Positions 24,338 through 33,342 of a stretch of 35,316 nt of DNA are shown in pieces. The notes below the pieces were generated by a model. That model saw nothing but the letters and a program-made list of their open reading frames with translations, was not told the DNA's origin and did not search any database. Source of the stretch: Rhizobium sp. Q54 (GTDB taxonomy: Bacteria > Pseudomonadota > Alphaproteobacteria > UBA828); assembly GCA_945892755.1 (NCBI GenBank), contig CAMDDO010000030.1, forward strand, positions 1 to 35,316. Direction: 5' to 3'. Numbering within the stretch: position 1 is the first letter of the stretch; each line of letters begins with the position of its first letter. A program made the position numbers and the translations under genes.

Positions 24338-25103
24338 GCGCCTGCCCCAAAAAGGGCCTCGGTCGCTCGGCCCCATCGCCGATCATCGCTTGGATCAACG
24401 CCAACGCCGCCAGCGCGGCGGTCTCGGCCCGCAAGATGCGCGGCCCGAGCGCGATGGTGCGACGCGTCACATTGAGCCGGAGTACCTGCCGATCGGCCTC
24501 CGCAAGGCCGCCCTCGGGCCCGACCAGCACGGCCACGCGGCCAGCCCCAACGCCCTCGGCGCGCAGCGCGGCCAAGGCCCCGGCGATCGGCACACCGCCC
24601 GCCTCGTCGCAAACCAGCAAAATCCGTTCAACTGGCCAGCGATCAAGCGCGCGGCCGAGCGGCGCCGGCGCGACGATCTCCGGCACGTCGAAGCGCTCGG
24701 TCTGCTCCGCCGCTTCGATTGCGCGCGCGCGCAGGCGCTCAATATTGACGCGCTCGGACTGGGTGTGGGCCGTCACAACCGGAATCAGGCGGGAGACACC
24801 GAGCTCGGTCGCTTTCTCGACCAGAAAATCGATGCGGCCGTGTTTGAGCGGCGCGAACAGTAGCCAGAGGTCGGGCGAAAATGTTTGCGCGGCGACCTGC
24901 TGTTCGACGCGAAGTTCGGTGTGCGACTTCCCCACGGCGACCAACACGGCACGCCACGCGCCATCGCGCCCATTGAACAAAATGGCGCCATCGCCCGCCT
25001 TGCGCCTAAGCACGCCGGTCAAATAATGCGCCTGCGCGCGCTCCAACGCGACCATCGCATTGGCGGACAATGCGGCATCGACAAAAAGACGGGGCTCGAT
25101 CAT
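24321..25103 (-). CDS. rsmE: 16S rRNA (uracil(1498)-N(3))-methyltransferase
   Basis: It methylates U1498 of 16S rRNA in the assembled small subunit. The 260-aa product has an N-terminal PUA-like region (RLFVDAALSANAMV, LNGRDG-like FNGRDGAWRA). A SPOUT knot follows with KATELGVSRLIPV, AVLVGPEGGLAEAD and the diagnostic ALGPRILRAETAALAAL. A GTG two codons upstream (25109) is an alternative start, but the ATG at 25103 fits the family N-terminus (MIEPRLF). It is divergent from ubiA, sharing a spacer of about 64 bp. Confidence 0.94.
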   Translation of the reverse strand: MIEPRLFVDAALSANAMVALERAQAHYLTGVLRRKAGDGAILFNGRDGAWRAVLVAVGKSHTELRVEQQVAAQTFSPDLWLLFAPLKHGRIDFLVEKATELGVSRLIPVVTAHTQSERVNIERLRARAIEAAEQTERFDVPEIVAPAPLGRALDRWPVERILLVCDEAGGVPIAGALAALRAEGVGAGRVAVLVGPEGGLAEADRQVLRLNVTRRTIALGPRILRAETAALAALALIQAMIGDGAERPRPFLGQALTRRD

Positions 25104-25131
25104 GGGCACTCGGAGGTCGCGGTGAGTAAGC

Positions 25132-25160
25132 TTGTCGGTTAAGCGGCTTCACGGTATCTC
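25132..25160 (+). promoter_or_regulatory. Possible leaderless promoter for ubiA
   Basis: TTGTCG (25132-25137), a 17-bp spacer and TATCTC (25155-25160) end eight bases before the ATG at 25168. The -10 match is only moderate. The geometry equals that seen at hldD and the marR gene, and no Shine-Dalgarno is present. Confidence 0.35.
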
Positions 25161-25167
25161 CCATGCC

Positions 25168-26073
25168 ATGACATTGGAATCCAGCCCTTCGGACTTCATG
25201 ACGAAGGCGGGCCCCTTCGAACGGCTCGCGCCGCGCGCGCTGAAGCCCTATGTCGCGTTGATCCGGCTGGATAAGCCGATCGGCACATGGCTCCTGCTCT
25301 GGCCGGGTTTCTGGGCGGTCGCGCTCGCCGCCGAGGGCTGGCCCGACGGACGCCTGCTCGGCCTGTTCGCCGCCGGCGCGCTCATCATGCGCAGCGCCGG
25401 CTGCATCTATAACGACATCGTCGACCGTAAGTTCGACGCCATGGTGGCGCGCACCCGAAATCGTCCGCTCGCCTCGGGCGCGCTCAGCGTGCGCCACGCC
25501 ATCATCTTCATGGCGCTCCTGCTGGCCGCCGGCTTGGCGATCCTCGTGCAGCTTCATTGGCTCGCGATCGTGCTTGGCGCGGGCTCGCTCGCCCTTGTTT
25601 TCACCTATCCCTTGATGAAGCGAATCACCCATTGGCCGCAGGTGTTCCTGGGCCTCACCTTCAACTGGGGCGCGTTGATGGGCTGGGCCGCCGCGACCGG
25701 CACGCTCGACTGGCCGGCCGGCCTCCTCTATCTCGGCGGCATCTTCTGGACGCTCGGCTATGACACGATCTACGCGCATCAGGACAAGGAGGACGATGCG
25801 CTGATCGGCGTGAAATCGAGCGCGCTCGCGCTTGGCGCGCGCACGCGACCGTTCCTGATCGCGGTCTATGGCCTAAGCCTTGCCACGTTCGGCGCGGCCG
25901 GCGCGCTACAGGGAATCGCATGGCCGTTTTATCTTGGCCTCGGCGTGGTCGCCGCGCTCTATGGCTGGCAGGCGCTCCTCGCGCGCTTCGACGACCCGGC
26001 CGATTGCCTCGCCAAGTTCAAGGCCAATACCTGGGTCGGCCTCGCGTTGTTCGCCGGCATCGTGGCGGGGTAG
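25168..26073 (+). CDS. ubiA: 4-hydroxybenzoate polyprenyltransferase
   Basis: An integral-membrane prenyltransferase attaching the polyprenyl tail to 4-hydroxybenzoate in ubiquinone synthesis. The 301-aa product has the first Asp-rich motif NDIVDRKFD (82-90: N82, D83, D86, D90), followed by RTRNRPLASG, and the second motif YDTIYAHQDKEDD ending at D210. About eight or nine hydrophobic segments surround them. A TTG at 25132 would give 12 more residues, but the ATG at 25168 is preferred. ubiD lies 2.1 kb downstream on the same strand, separated by two minus-strand genes, so the two are not one operon. Confidence 0.95.
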   Translation: MTLESSPSDFMTKAGPFERLAPRALKPYVALIRLDKPIGTWLLLWPGFWAVALAAEGWPDGRLLGLFAAGALIMRSAGCIYNDIVDRKFDAMVARTRNRPLASGALSVRHAIIFMALLLAAGLAILVQLHWLAIVLGAGSLALVFTYPLMKRITHWPQVFLGLTFNWGALMGWAAATGTLDWPAGLLYLGGIFWTLGYDTIYAHQDKEDDALIGVKSSALALGARTRPFLIAVYGLSLATFGAAGALQGIAWPFYLGLGVVAALYGWQALLARFDDPADCLAKFKANTWVGLALFAGIVAG

Positions 26074-26108
26074 GTGGCATAGTTTCCCAACCGATTTGAC
26101 TTGATCCG

Positions 26109-27635
26109 CTAATCTGGCCCCAGACCATTGTCCAGAACACTCACAAGGCGCATGACGGCGTCGCCGGAGAGTCTGGTCAAAATCACAGCACCGGTAACCA
26201 CCGCGCTGGCCATCGTGCCATAGGCCACATATTCGAGCAGCAGGTCTTCGATACCGTCATCATCAAAATCAGCACGGGCCAGCAGCGTGACGATCGTGCC
26301 GCCATCCTCGTCCTCATATTGGGCTTTGAATGGACCCTCATCAATGACGTTGAATGCCATTGGATGATCTGGCGTCACCCAAGACACGCCCTTTTGAGAA
26401 TCGACAATGTCCTCTTCGTAGTCCGACGAAGAAAGCGTTCCGCGCAGAATGGCCGGTAGGATGTCTGGCGCATTCTCGTCCAAACGAAATTCCTCTAGAA
26501 AGCTGACGCGCGAAGGGCTCGCCTTTTTCATGGCGGCAATCTCCGCGCAGTGAACGCCAAGTCCTACCAGGGCATTCCAGTTCATTTGGTACTGAACGCT
26601 GTAGCCGGCCTTGATCAACCGTTCAAAGTCGGCGCAGACCTTTATGTCCGCTTCCTCCGCCGCCACCCATTCCTGATCGATATACTGCCAGCCGCGCCCG
26701 ACCGTGAACGCATCGCCATCTGGATAAATAGGCGCCTGAAAAGCCTCGTCGATTTTATCCGGCGCCTTGATCGGCAAGTCTGGTGACCATCGCACCGGAA
26801 TCTCGTGGTTCGCCGCGGAACCAACGCGCCACGGCAAATCGGATAGTTGTGGCGCGCTCGGCGCGAGTGACCTTGTGAGTCCCCGCGAATAATTCTTTGC
26901 TACGCGTAAGACTTCGAAGCCCTCCGTTTGACTCAGAGCAAGCAGCCGGGTCCCGCGTCCACTCCCGCCGAATCGGGTGCGAACCGAAACCACCACGTCT
27001 TCAATGCCATCACGCGTGAAATCGCCCCAAGCAAGAAGTCGGAGCGTGGTCTCCTCGTTCCGCCACGCATACGCGGTATGATCGGGCCCAAGGACACGAA
27101 TCGCGGGTTCGATGTCCGGGCCGACGACCGTCTTCCAAAGATCGCGCCACGATTGCGGCGTTGGATCCCACTCAATTGATTCGGCCGCCAACGTCAATTC
27201 GGTATTCTCGGACTCGGCAATACCGCCTGGCAAACGGCTGGGTGCCGTTTCATCGAGCCGAAAGGATGCCAAGAAGCCTTTGGCGGCGGGACTTACCCGC
27301 CTGAGTAGGTGAATTGTGAAGCACGCTGACCCGAACTCACCAACCTCGTCGTATTGGGCCGGATCGGGCTCGTACTCGTTGCGCAGGAGATCGAAATAGC
27401 GCGCGCAATTATCCGCCACGGCTCGTGCCTCACCGGGAGACTCCCAATCGCCCCTCGCGCGAAATCGGATCGGCCTTTCCTTCAAAACCGGCCGCGTCCA
27501 GCGCTCGTCGATCTGATCGAGTGAATCGAGTTGAAGTGCCGGCGACCAGCGCACGGGAAATTCGCCGGCAATCGACGGCCCTGCCTGCATAAGGCCCAGG
27601 ATCGAACCGCCAACCAGCACGAGGCCGCGCCACAT
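26109..27635 (-). CDS. Exported protein of two homologous halves with DxDGIED motifs; function unknown
   Basis: A 508-aa protein of no recognised family. Residues 1-24 look like a Sec signal peptide (MWRGLVLVGGSILGLMQAGP, cleavage after SIA). The mature part is an internal duplication: FPVRWSP (26-32) is repeated as IPVRWSP (279-285), FRLDETAP (125-132) as FRLDENAP (383-390) and DFTRDGIED (205-213) as DFDDDGIED (456-464). Each half has a cysteine pair (C77/C105 and C334/C363), likely disulfides. The DxDGxED loops resemble calcium-binding FG-GAP/VCBS or EF-hand loops. The second copy is more acidic. Codon use is visibly less G/C-biased than that of its neighbours, suggesting acquisition. The frame opens earlier at 27719, but the 27635 ATG starts the signal peptide. 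Confidence 0.8.
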   Translation of the reverse strand: MWRGLVLVGGSILGLMQAGPSIAGEFPVRWSPALQLDSLDQIDERWTRPVLKERPIRFRARGDWESPGEARAVADNCARYFDLLRNEYEPDPAQYDEVGEFGSACFTIHLLRRVSPAAKGFLASFRLDETAPSRLPGGIAESENTELTLAAESIEWDPTPQSWRDLWKTVVGPDIEPAIRVLGPDHTAYAWRNEETTLRLLAWGDFTRDGIEDVVVSVRTRFGGSGRGTRLLALSQTEGFEVLRVAKNYSRGLTRSLAPSAPQLSDLPWRVGSAANHEIPVRWSPDLPIKAPDKIDEAFQAPIYPDGDAFTVGRGWQYIDQEWVAAEEADIKVCADFERLIKAGYSVQYQMNWNALVGLGVHCAEIAAMKKASPSRVSFLEEFRLDENAPDILPAILRGTLSSSDYEEDIVDSQKGVSWVTPDHPMAFNVIDEGPFKAQYEDEDGGTIVTLLARADFDDDGIEDLLLEYVAYGTMASAVVTGAVILTRLSGDAVMRLVSVLDNGLGPD

Positions 27636-27761
27636 GACGCACCCGCCATGGCGGTGGTGGTTAGCCGCACCAAGCGCGCCGACGCAATTCCACCGCCGAT
27701 TGGAACATACCATGAACATGCCGAAGGCGCAAGGGGAGCGAGCGGGCGATCAGGCCTTCGC

Positions 27762-28088
27762 TCAATCGTCGTTCGCGCTCACGATGACGCGGCCGCGGCG
27801 GGGCCACAGCGCACGATCAATGAGACCGATCGCGATGCGCGCATAGTCGATCAACGCGGCAACGCGCCGGCGTCGGCTGAGGCCGGAAAGATCAGGATCG
27901 GCATCGAGCCGCGCAAGCAGAGCTGAGAAGTCGTGCCCGCTGTCCGCGAGGATCGCGCACAGCTCGTCACGCCGCTCGGCGGCGGCGCGCAGCGTGGGCA
28001 CGGCGTCAAGATCGGGCTCGCCCGCGGAATCGGCGATGGCCTTGAAGAAGGCGGCTAGGCGCCGCCGCGTCATGCCAAGGGAGAGCAT
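27762..28088 (-). CDS. Hypothetical protein, 108 aa, basic and helical
   Basis: Not recognised. The sequence is rich in Ala, Arg, Asp and Leu and probably all-helical (TRRRLAAFFKAIADSAGEPD, TLRAAAERRDELCAILADSG, LSRRRRVAALIDYARIAIGL), soluble, with no signal peptide. Codon third positions are strongly G/C, as in the native genes of the window, which supports a real gene. The start could be the ATG at 28088 or at 28073. It is divergent from ubiD across 89 bp and 126 bp upstream of the duplicated exported protein on the same strand, so those two could share a transcript. Confidence 0.5.
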   Translation of the reverse strand: MLSLGMTRRRLAAFFKAIADSAGEPDLDAVPTLRAAAERRDELCAILADSGHDFSALLARLDADPDLSGLSRRRRVAALIDYARIAIGLIDRALWPRRGRVIVSANDD

Positions 28089-28177
28089 GGCCTTAAATCT
28101 GGGGCACCGCCGGGCCGCCGTCCAGCCCTTGACGGCGCGGCCGGGGCCACGATCAATGGCGCAAGAGGGAGAACCCG

Positions 28178-29686
28178 ATGCCCTATGCCTCGCTCCGCGA
28201 TTTCATGGCCCGGCTCGAAGCGGCCGACCGGCTCCGGCGCGTCAAGGCGCCGGTCTCGCCGGTTTTGGAGATGACCGAGATTCAGACCCGCCTCCTGGCC
28301 GAGGGCGGGCCGGCGGCGCTGTTCGAAAACGTCGTGGGGGCGGGCGGGCGGCGTTATGACATGCCGATGCTGGTCAATCTGTTCGGCACGGTCGAGCGCG
28401 TCGCCTGGGGCATGGACCGCGAGCCGCACGAGCTTCGCGCGTTGGGCGAGACGCTCGCCTTCCTGCGCCAGCCCGAGCCGCCGGGCGGTTGGCGCGAGGC
28501 GCTTGAAATGCTGCCGCTCCTGAAAACGGTCATGACCATGAAGCCGAAAATGGTTTCGAGCGCGCCGTGCCAGGAGGTCGTGCTCGAAGGCGATGCGATC
28601 GATTTGGCGCGCCTGCCGATCCAAACCTGTTGGCCGGGCGAGCCGGCGCCCTTGATCACCTGGCCCTTGATCGTGACCAAGGGCCCGGGCGAGGCGCGCG
28701 AGGATAATTACAATCTCGGCATTTACCGTTTGCAGGTGACGGGTGCGCGCTCGACCTATATGCGCTGGCTCAAACATCGCGGCGGCGCGCAGCACCATGC
28801 GCGCTGGAAACAGGCGAAGCGCGAGCCGCTGCCGGCCGCCGCCGTGATCGGCGCCGACCCCGGCACCATCATCGCGGCGGTGGCGCCCGTGCCCGAGACG
28901 CTGTCGGAATATCAGTTCGCCGGCCTCCTGCGCGGCAGGAAGGTCGAGCTCGTGCGCTGCAAAACCGTGCCCCTTGCCGTGCCGGCGCAGGCCGAGATCG
29001 TGCTCGAAGGCCATGTCAGCCTGGATGAGCAGGGCGATGAAGGGCCCTATGGCGATCACACCGGCTATTACAACGCGGTCGAGCCTTTTCCGGTGTTCCA
29101 TATCAGCGCGATCACCATGCGGCGCGAGCCGATCTACCTCTCGACCTTCACGGGCCGCCCGCCCGACGAGCCGAGCGTGCTCGGCGAGGCGTTGAACGAA
29201 GTGTTCGTGCCGCTCTTCATCCAGCAATTCCCCGAGATCGTCGATTTTTGGCTGCCGCCCGAGGGCTGCAGCTATCGCATCGCGGTGGTCTCGATGAAGA
29301 AGGCTTATCCCGGCCACGCCAAGCGCGTGATGATGGCGGTATGGTCGTATTTGCGCCAGTTCATGTACACCAAATGGGTCATCGTGGTGGATGACGACAT
29401 CGACGCGCGCAATTGGAAGGACGTGATGTGGGCGATCTCGACCCGCATGGACCCGGCGCGCGACATCACCATTGTTGAAAACACGCCGATCGATTATCTC
29501 GATTTCGCCAGCCCCGAATCGGGCCTGGGCTCGAAGATCGGCTTGGATGCCACCACCAAATTACCACCCGAAACCAGCCGCGCTTGGGGTACCAAGATTC
29601 GCATGAGCGATGACGTGATCGAAACCATCAACAACAAATGGCCGAGCCTTGGGCTGCCCGGCTCGGGCCAGCCGATCTGGAAATAG
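28178..29686 (+). CDS. ubiD: UbiD family decarboxylase (probable 3-octaprenyl-4-hydroxybenzoate carboxy-lyase)
   Basis: A prenylated-FMN-dependent decarboxylase. The 502-aa length is close to that of E. coli UbiD (497). Conserved segments include [20 protein letters not shown] at the start, [11 protein letters not shown] (177-187), [20 protein letters not shown] (275-294, with candidate active-site glutamates E277 and E288), TGYYN and [14 protein letters not shown]. The presence of ubiA in the same window and the length support the ubiquinone role over other UbiD-type aromatic decarboxylases. The ubiX-type prenyl-FMN synthase it requires is not in the window. GAGGGAGA precedes the ATG. The SDR gene follows after 12 bp. 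Confidence 0.93.
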   Translation: MPYASLRDFMARLEAADRLRRVKAPVSPVLEMTEIQTRLLAEGGPAALFENVVGAGGRRYDMPMLVNLFGTVERVAWGMDREPHELRALGETLAFLRQPEPPGGWREALEMLPLLKTVMTMKPKMVSSAPCQEVVLEGDAIDLARLPIQTCWPGEPAPLITWPLIVTKGPGEAREDNYNLGIYRLQVTGARSTYMRWLKHRGGAQHHARWKQAKREPLPAAAVIGADPGTIIAAVAPVPETLSEYQFAGLLRGRKVELVRCKTVPLAVPAQAEIVLEGHVSLDEQGDEGPYGDHTGYYNAVEPFPVFHISAITMRREPIYLSTFTGRPPDEPSVLGEALNEVFVPLFIQQFPEIVDFWLPPEGCSYRIAVVSMKKAYPGHAKRVMMAVWSYLRQFMYTKWVIVVDDDIDARNWKDVMWAISTRMDPARDITIVENTPIDYLDFASPESGLGSKIGLDATTKLPPETSRAWGTKIRMSDDVIETINNKWPSLGLPGSGQPIWK

Positions 29687-29698
29687 CGGGAGCGAACC

Positions 29699-30685
29699 AT
29701 GGTTGAGCGCGTCGCGTTCGTGACCGGGGCAACCGGCTTCCTTGGCATCAATCTGGTGACAGAGCTGAAAGAGGCGGGCTGGCGCGTGGTCACGTTGCAC
29801 CGGCCGACCTCGAAGCTGAAATTTCTGAAGCCGCTCGGCGTCACGCTGGCCGAGGGCTCGATCAACGATAAGGACTCGCTCCGGCGTGCCATGCCGGAGG
29901 CGCCCGATGCAGTGTTCCACGTCGCGGCCAATCTGAGCCTCGAGAAGAAGGGCGATGCGCGACAGACGCGCGACAATGTCGAAGGCACGCGGAATGTCAT
30001 CGATGTTGCGCTCGAGAAGCATGCGCGCCGCTTCATCCACACCTCATCGGTCGCGGCCTACGGCCTGCAAGAGGCGACCATCAGCGAAACCCTGCGCTCG
30101 ACCGCACTTGCCGCGCCGATCAATTATTCGCGCACCAAATTTCTTGCGGAGGAGGAAGTGCGCGCCGGAGTCAAGCGCGGGCTCGACGCCGTCATCCTCA
30201 ACCCCGCGAATATCATTGGGCCGTTCGACACGCATGGCTGGGCGCGCATAATCCGGCTCGTGGCGACCAAGAAGCTTCCCGGTGTCGGGTCGGGCGGTGG
30301 CGCGTTCTGCCATGTGCGCGAGGTGGCCAAGGCGCATGTCGCGGCGGTCGAGCGCGGGCGAACCGGCGAGAACTATCTGCTCGGCGGCGTGCATGCGAGC
30401 TATAGGGAAATCGCGACGATCGCGGCCTCGCTGACGGGCGGCGGGGCGCCGCGCCGGGCGATGCCGATTTGGCTGATCAATGTGCTTGGTTGGATATTGC
30501 CCCTACTTTCCAAGCTGACCGGCCGCCCACCCGACATCACGCCCGAGGTCGCGCTGATGCTCAGCCTCGATTTCACGGTCGATTCCTCGAAGGCCGAACG
30601 CGAGCTTGGCTACCACCAAGCTCCCTTGCGAGAAATGATCGAGGATTCCTGCCGCTGGCTCAAGGCCGAGGGCCTGATCCCCTGA
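29699..30685 (+). CDS. Extended SDR: NAD-dependent epimerase/dehydratase, dihydroflavonol-4-reductase-like
   Basis: A 328-aa Rossmann protein with TGATGFLG (9-16), the catalytic pair Tyr143 and Lys147 in NYSRTK, the active-site Ser in HTSSVAAYG, and LNPANIIGP. The pattern is that of 4-dihydromethyltrisporate/DFR/HpnA-like reductases that act on carbonyls of lipids or polyketides. The substrate cannot be deduced. A hydrophobic stretch (PIWLINVLGWILPLLSKL, about residues 258-275) may touch the membrane. Its position 12 bp after ubiD implies co-expression, and a role on a prenylated or hopanoid lipid is possible but unproven. Confidence 0.85.
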   Translation: MVERVAFVTGATGFLGINLVTELKEAGWRVVTLHRPTSKLKFLKPLGVTLAEGSINDKDSLRRAMPEAPDAVFHVAANLSLEKKGDARQTRDNVEGTRNVIDVALEKHARRFIHTSSVAAYGLQEATISETLRSTALAAPINYSRTKFLAEEEVRAGVKRGLDAVILNPANIIGPFDTHGWARIIRLVATKKLPGVGSGGGAFCHVREVAKAHVAAVERGRTGENYLLGGVHASYREIATIAASLTGGGAPRRAMPIWLINVLGWILPLLSKLTGRPPDITPEVALMLSLDFTVDSSKAERELGYHQAPLREMIEDSCRWLKAEGLIP

Positions 30686-30813
30686 ATCGCTTGGCGTGCG
30701 CCGAGGACATTGAGCTTGGTTGTAAGCCCGCTTTTCGCGGTGTAGATTTCGGCCACAAGAAGAAAAACAAAGCTGCGCCTGCAGGGACGTCAACATATCA
30801 GGGAGTTTAGGAG

Positions 30814-32361
30814 ATGATCGCGAAGGTCATGCTGCTATCGGGCGCGGCTGTCGCCGCGCTTTGCGTGTTCACGCCGGTTCGCGCCGAAACCGTCGATTAC
30901 AACGCGGAATATGGTGTTACCGACGTGCCGGGCATTTGCTCGTACGCCGATACCGACAAGAAGGACTATACCGGCAAAAAGATCACGATCCTCACCCACG
31001 CCGTGCCGGTGATGGGCGAGCCGGTCGAGTTGCATTCGAAGCAGTTCGAAGAGCTGACCGGCGGCAAGGTCGAAGTGGTCCACGCGCCGTTCGGCGAGCT
31101 CTATCAGAAAATCATGATTCCGTTCCAGACCGGCCAGCACATTTACGACATCGTCTATGGCGGCTCGTACTGGATCGGCGACTGGGCGCCCTACCTCGAG
31201 CCGGTGCCGCAAAAATATCTCGATACCGCCGAGATGAAGGACATCACGCCGGCCTATCAAGGCGTCGCGACCTGGAACGGCCAGCGTCTGCAATACACCT
31301 TCGACGGCGACCGCAACTACTTCAAGTACTACGCCCCGCCGTTCCAGAACGAAGAGAACAAGAAAAAATTCAAGGAGAAATATGGCCGCGACCTCGCCGT
31401 GCCAACCACCTGGGATGAGTACGACCAGGTTGCCGAGTTCTTCTCGGGCTGGGACTGGATGGGTGACGGCAAGACGCACTATGGCTCGACCGAAATCGTG
31501 GCGCGCGACAATGTGGCGTTCTCCAACTTCATCACGCGCGTCGCCTCCCACGCCAAGAACCCGAACGTCAAGGGCGGCTTCTGGTTCGACCTCGAAACCA
31601 TGACGCCGCAGGTCAACAATCCGGGCTTCGTGCGTGGCCTCGAAATGTGGGTCAAGGCGCTGCGCTATATGCCGCCGGGCGGCATCAATTTCGGCATCGC
31701 GGAAGAAATCTTCTCGTGGGGCGGCGGTGAATCGCTCATGAGCGTGACCTGGGACGACGCCTTCGTGCAGGCGCAGCAGCCGGACTCGCCGATCCAGAAC
31801 AAGGTTCTGGTCGGCTCGCCGATCGGCCCCTCGATGGGCTCGCTCGAGGTCTGGAACCGCGCATCCAAGAAATGGGACAAGTTCGAGAAGCCGAGCATCG
31901 CGCCCTATGTGACGTGGGGCTGGGGCGCCGGCGTCACGAAGTCGTCGAAAGAGAAGGAGATGGCGTTCGACTGGTTCTGCTTCTTCTCGAACTACGCGAA
32001 CACCAACCATGACGAAATGATCGGCCGCTTCGGCGTCAATCCGTTCCGCACCAGCCACATGGATTCCAACTATTGGATGAAGGGCGCCGGCTGGAGCCAA
32101 GAAGTCGCGGACAGCTTCGTCAAAATGCTGAAAGGCATGGACACCAGCACCAACCGCGTGTTCGACCTGCGCGTGCCGGGCGTCAACCAGTACTATACCG
32201 CGATGATGAACGGCGTGGCCAAGGCGATGGCGGGCGAAATGAAGCCGCAAGCCGCGCTCGATGAGGTCGCGGCCGAGTGGAAGCGCATCACGGAAGAAAT
32301 CGGCGTCGATGTGGTCCGGGAGGCGTACAAGAACGTCGTACGCCTTGAAGACAACGAGTAA
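30814..32361 (+). CDS. ABC transporter extracellular solute-binding protein (family 1, sugar/polyol type)
   Basis: The periplasmic binding component of the importer that follows. It has 515 aa, longer than the common 400-440 of family 1. A signal peptide covers residues 1-24 with cleavage after VRA. The mature domain has the family pattern ILTHAVPVMGEPVELHSKQF, FEELTGGKVEVVHAPFGE and YDIVYGGSYWIGDWAPYLEP, with aromatic residues typical of carbohydrate sites. An AGGAG touches the ATG and a second GGGAG lies 8 bases upstream of it. Two hairpins follow the gene before the permease, a common device for keeping binding-protein mRNA more abundant. The ligand is unknown. Confidence 0.92.
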   Translation: MIAKVMLLSGAAVAALCVFTPVRAETVDYNAEYGVTDVPGICSYADTDKKDYTGKKITILTHAVPVMGEPVELHSKQFEELTGGKVEVVHAPFGELYQKIMIPFQTGQHIYDIVYGGSYWIGDWAPYLEPVPQKYLDTAEMKDITPAYQGVATWNGQRLQYTFDGDRNYFKYYAPPFQNEENKKKFKEKYGRDLAVPTTWDEYDQVAEFFSGWDWMGDGKTHYGSTEIVARDNVAFSNFITRVASHAKNPNVKGGFWFDLETMTPQVNNPGFVRGLEMWVKALRYMPPGGINFGIAEEIFSWGGGESLMSVTWDDAFVQAQQPDSPIQNKVLVGSPIGPSMGSLEVWNRASKKWDKFEKPSIAPYVTWGWGAGVTKSSKEKEMAFDWFCFFSNYANTNHDEMIGRFGVNPFRTSHMDSNYWMKGAGWSQEVADSFVKMLKGMDTSTNRVFDLRVPGVNQYYTAMMNGVAKAMAGEMKPQAALDEVAAEWKRITEEIGVDVVREAYKNVVRLEDNE

Positions 32362-32379
32362 TCGGTTTTTGGGCCAACG

Positions 32380-32405
32380 GCCGCCCGGTTAAGACACCGG
32401 GCGGC
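32380..32405 (+). other. Intra-operon hairpin after the binding-protein gene
   Basis: GCCGCCCGG (32380-32388) and CCGGGCGGC (32397-32405) form a perfect 9-bp stem with an 8-base loop, 18 bases after the stop. No T tract follows, so it is more likely a 3' stability or attenuating element than a full terminator, since the permease genes continue downstream. Confidence 0.6.
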
Positions 32406-32420
32406 TGCCTCATGGTTGCC

Positions 32421-32442
32421 GGCGGGCCCTGCGGGGTCCGCC
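32421..32442 (+). other. Second intra-operon hairpin before the permease genes
   Basis: GGCGGGCCC (32421-32429) pairs with GGGTCCGCC (32434-32442) with one G-U pair and a 4-base loop, 21 bases upstream of the first permease ATG. Together with the preceding hairpin it fills the 102-bp gap. It could also limit ribosome access to the permease gene. Confidence 0.5.
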
Positions 32443-32463
32443 GTGCCATGATCGGCGGCGCTC

Positions 32464-33342
32464 ATGCTCCAGTCACGATACAAATACGTCTTCCTTTGGC
32501 CGGCGCTCATCGCGCTTCTGGCCGTCATCATCTTTCCGTTGATCTATACGGTGCTGCTCAGCTTTTCGGGCTGGAGCGTCAACCGCATCGGCCTCAACTG
32601 GGTCGGCTGGGCCAATTACGCCCGCGCCATCATCGATCCGCGCTTTTGGCAATCCATGGGCACGCTCTACACCATGGTGGCGCTCTGCGTGCTGTTCGAA
32701 TATGTGCTCGGCTTCGCGCTCGCGCTCCTCTTATGGAAGCAGGCACGAGCCGGGCGCTTCTTCCGCGTCCTCTTCATCGTGCCGATGTGCGTGACACCGG
32801 TCATCATGGCGGTGGTTTGGCGCACCATTTTTCACGAGACGCTTGGGCCGATGAACGATGTGCTCGGCTGGTTCGGCATTCCGCCGGTCAATTGGCTTTC
32901 GACCACCACGCCGGCCTTCGCCACGGTCATCATCATCGATGTCTGGCAATGGACCTCGTTCATCTTCATTTTGATGCTGGCTGGCCTCATGTCGCTGCCG
33001 CACGAGCCGTTCGAGGCTGCGCAGATCGACGGCGCCGGGCCGATCCGCACCTTCATCCACGTTATCTTCCCGCTGATGGCGCCGATCACGCTGGGCGCGC
33101 TCGTCATTCGCTTGATCGAATCATCGAAGCTGATGGACACGATCTACACGCTGACCTCGGGCGGCCCAGGCTCCTCGACCGAGACCACGAGCTACATGCT
33201 TTATATTCGAGGCTTGCGTGAGTTTCAGATCGGCTATACCGCCTCTTTGTCGATTCTCTATCTCATCATCATGCTGGTCGGGCTTACCGTGTTCGCCAAG
33301 GCGATGACGCGCATGATGCGCATCGCCCCGAGTGCGCATTGA
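32464..33342 (+). CDS. ABC sugar transporter permease, MalF/UgpA type
   Basis: A 292-aa inner-membrane permease with six predicted membrane helices. The cytoplasmic EAA loop that docks on the ATPase is EAAQIDGAGPIRTFIHVIFP, near residues 182-201. It belongs to the carbohydrate uptake CUT1 class, in which two different permeases pair. Its TGA stop overlaps the ATG of the second permease by one base, so the heterodimer is made by coupled translation. Confidence 0.95.
   Translation: MLQSRYKYVFLWPALIALLAVIIFPLIYTVLLSFSGWSVNRIGLNWVGWANYARAIIDPRFWQSMGTLYTMVALCVLFEYVLGFALALLLWKQARAGRFFRVLFIVPMCVTPVIMAVVWRTIFHETLGPMNDVLGWFGIPPVNWLSTTTPAFATVIIIDVWQWTSFIFILMLAGLMSLPHEPFEAAQIDGAGPIRTFIHVIFPLMAPITLGALVIRLIESSKLMDTIYTLTSGGPGSSTETTSYMLYIRGLREFQIGYTASLSILYLIIMLVGLTVFAKAMTRMMRIAPSAH

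Noticed and set aside
27643-27654. 12-bp palindrome CCGCCATGGCGG upstream of the duplicated exported protein
   Set aside because: It is a perfect palindrome, but short and built from common GC words. It is not distinctive enough to call as an operator in such GC-rich DNA.
30835-32250. Long minus-strand frame (471 aa) opposite the solute-binding protein
   Set aside because: It lies entirely antisense to a well-supported gene, and its His/Arg/Asp-rich composition is that of a GC-driven shadow frame.
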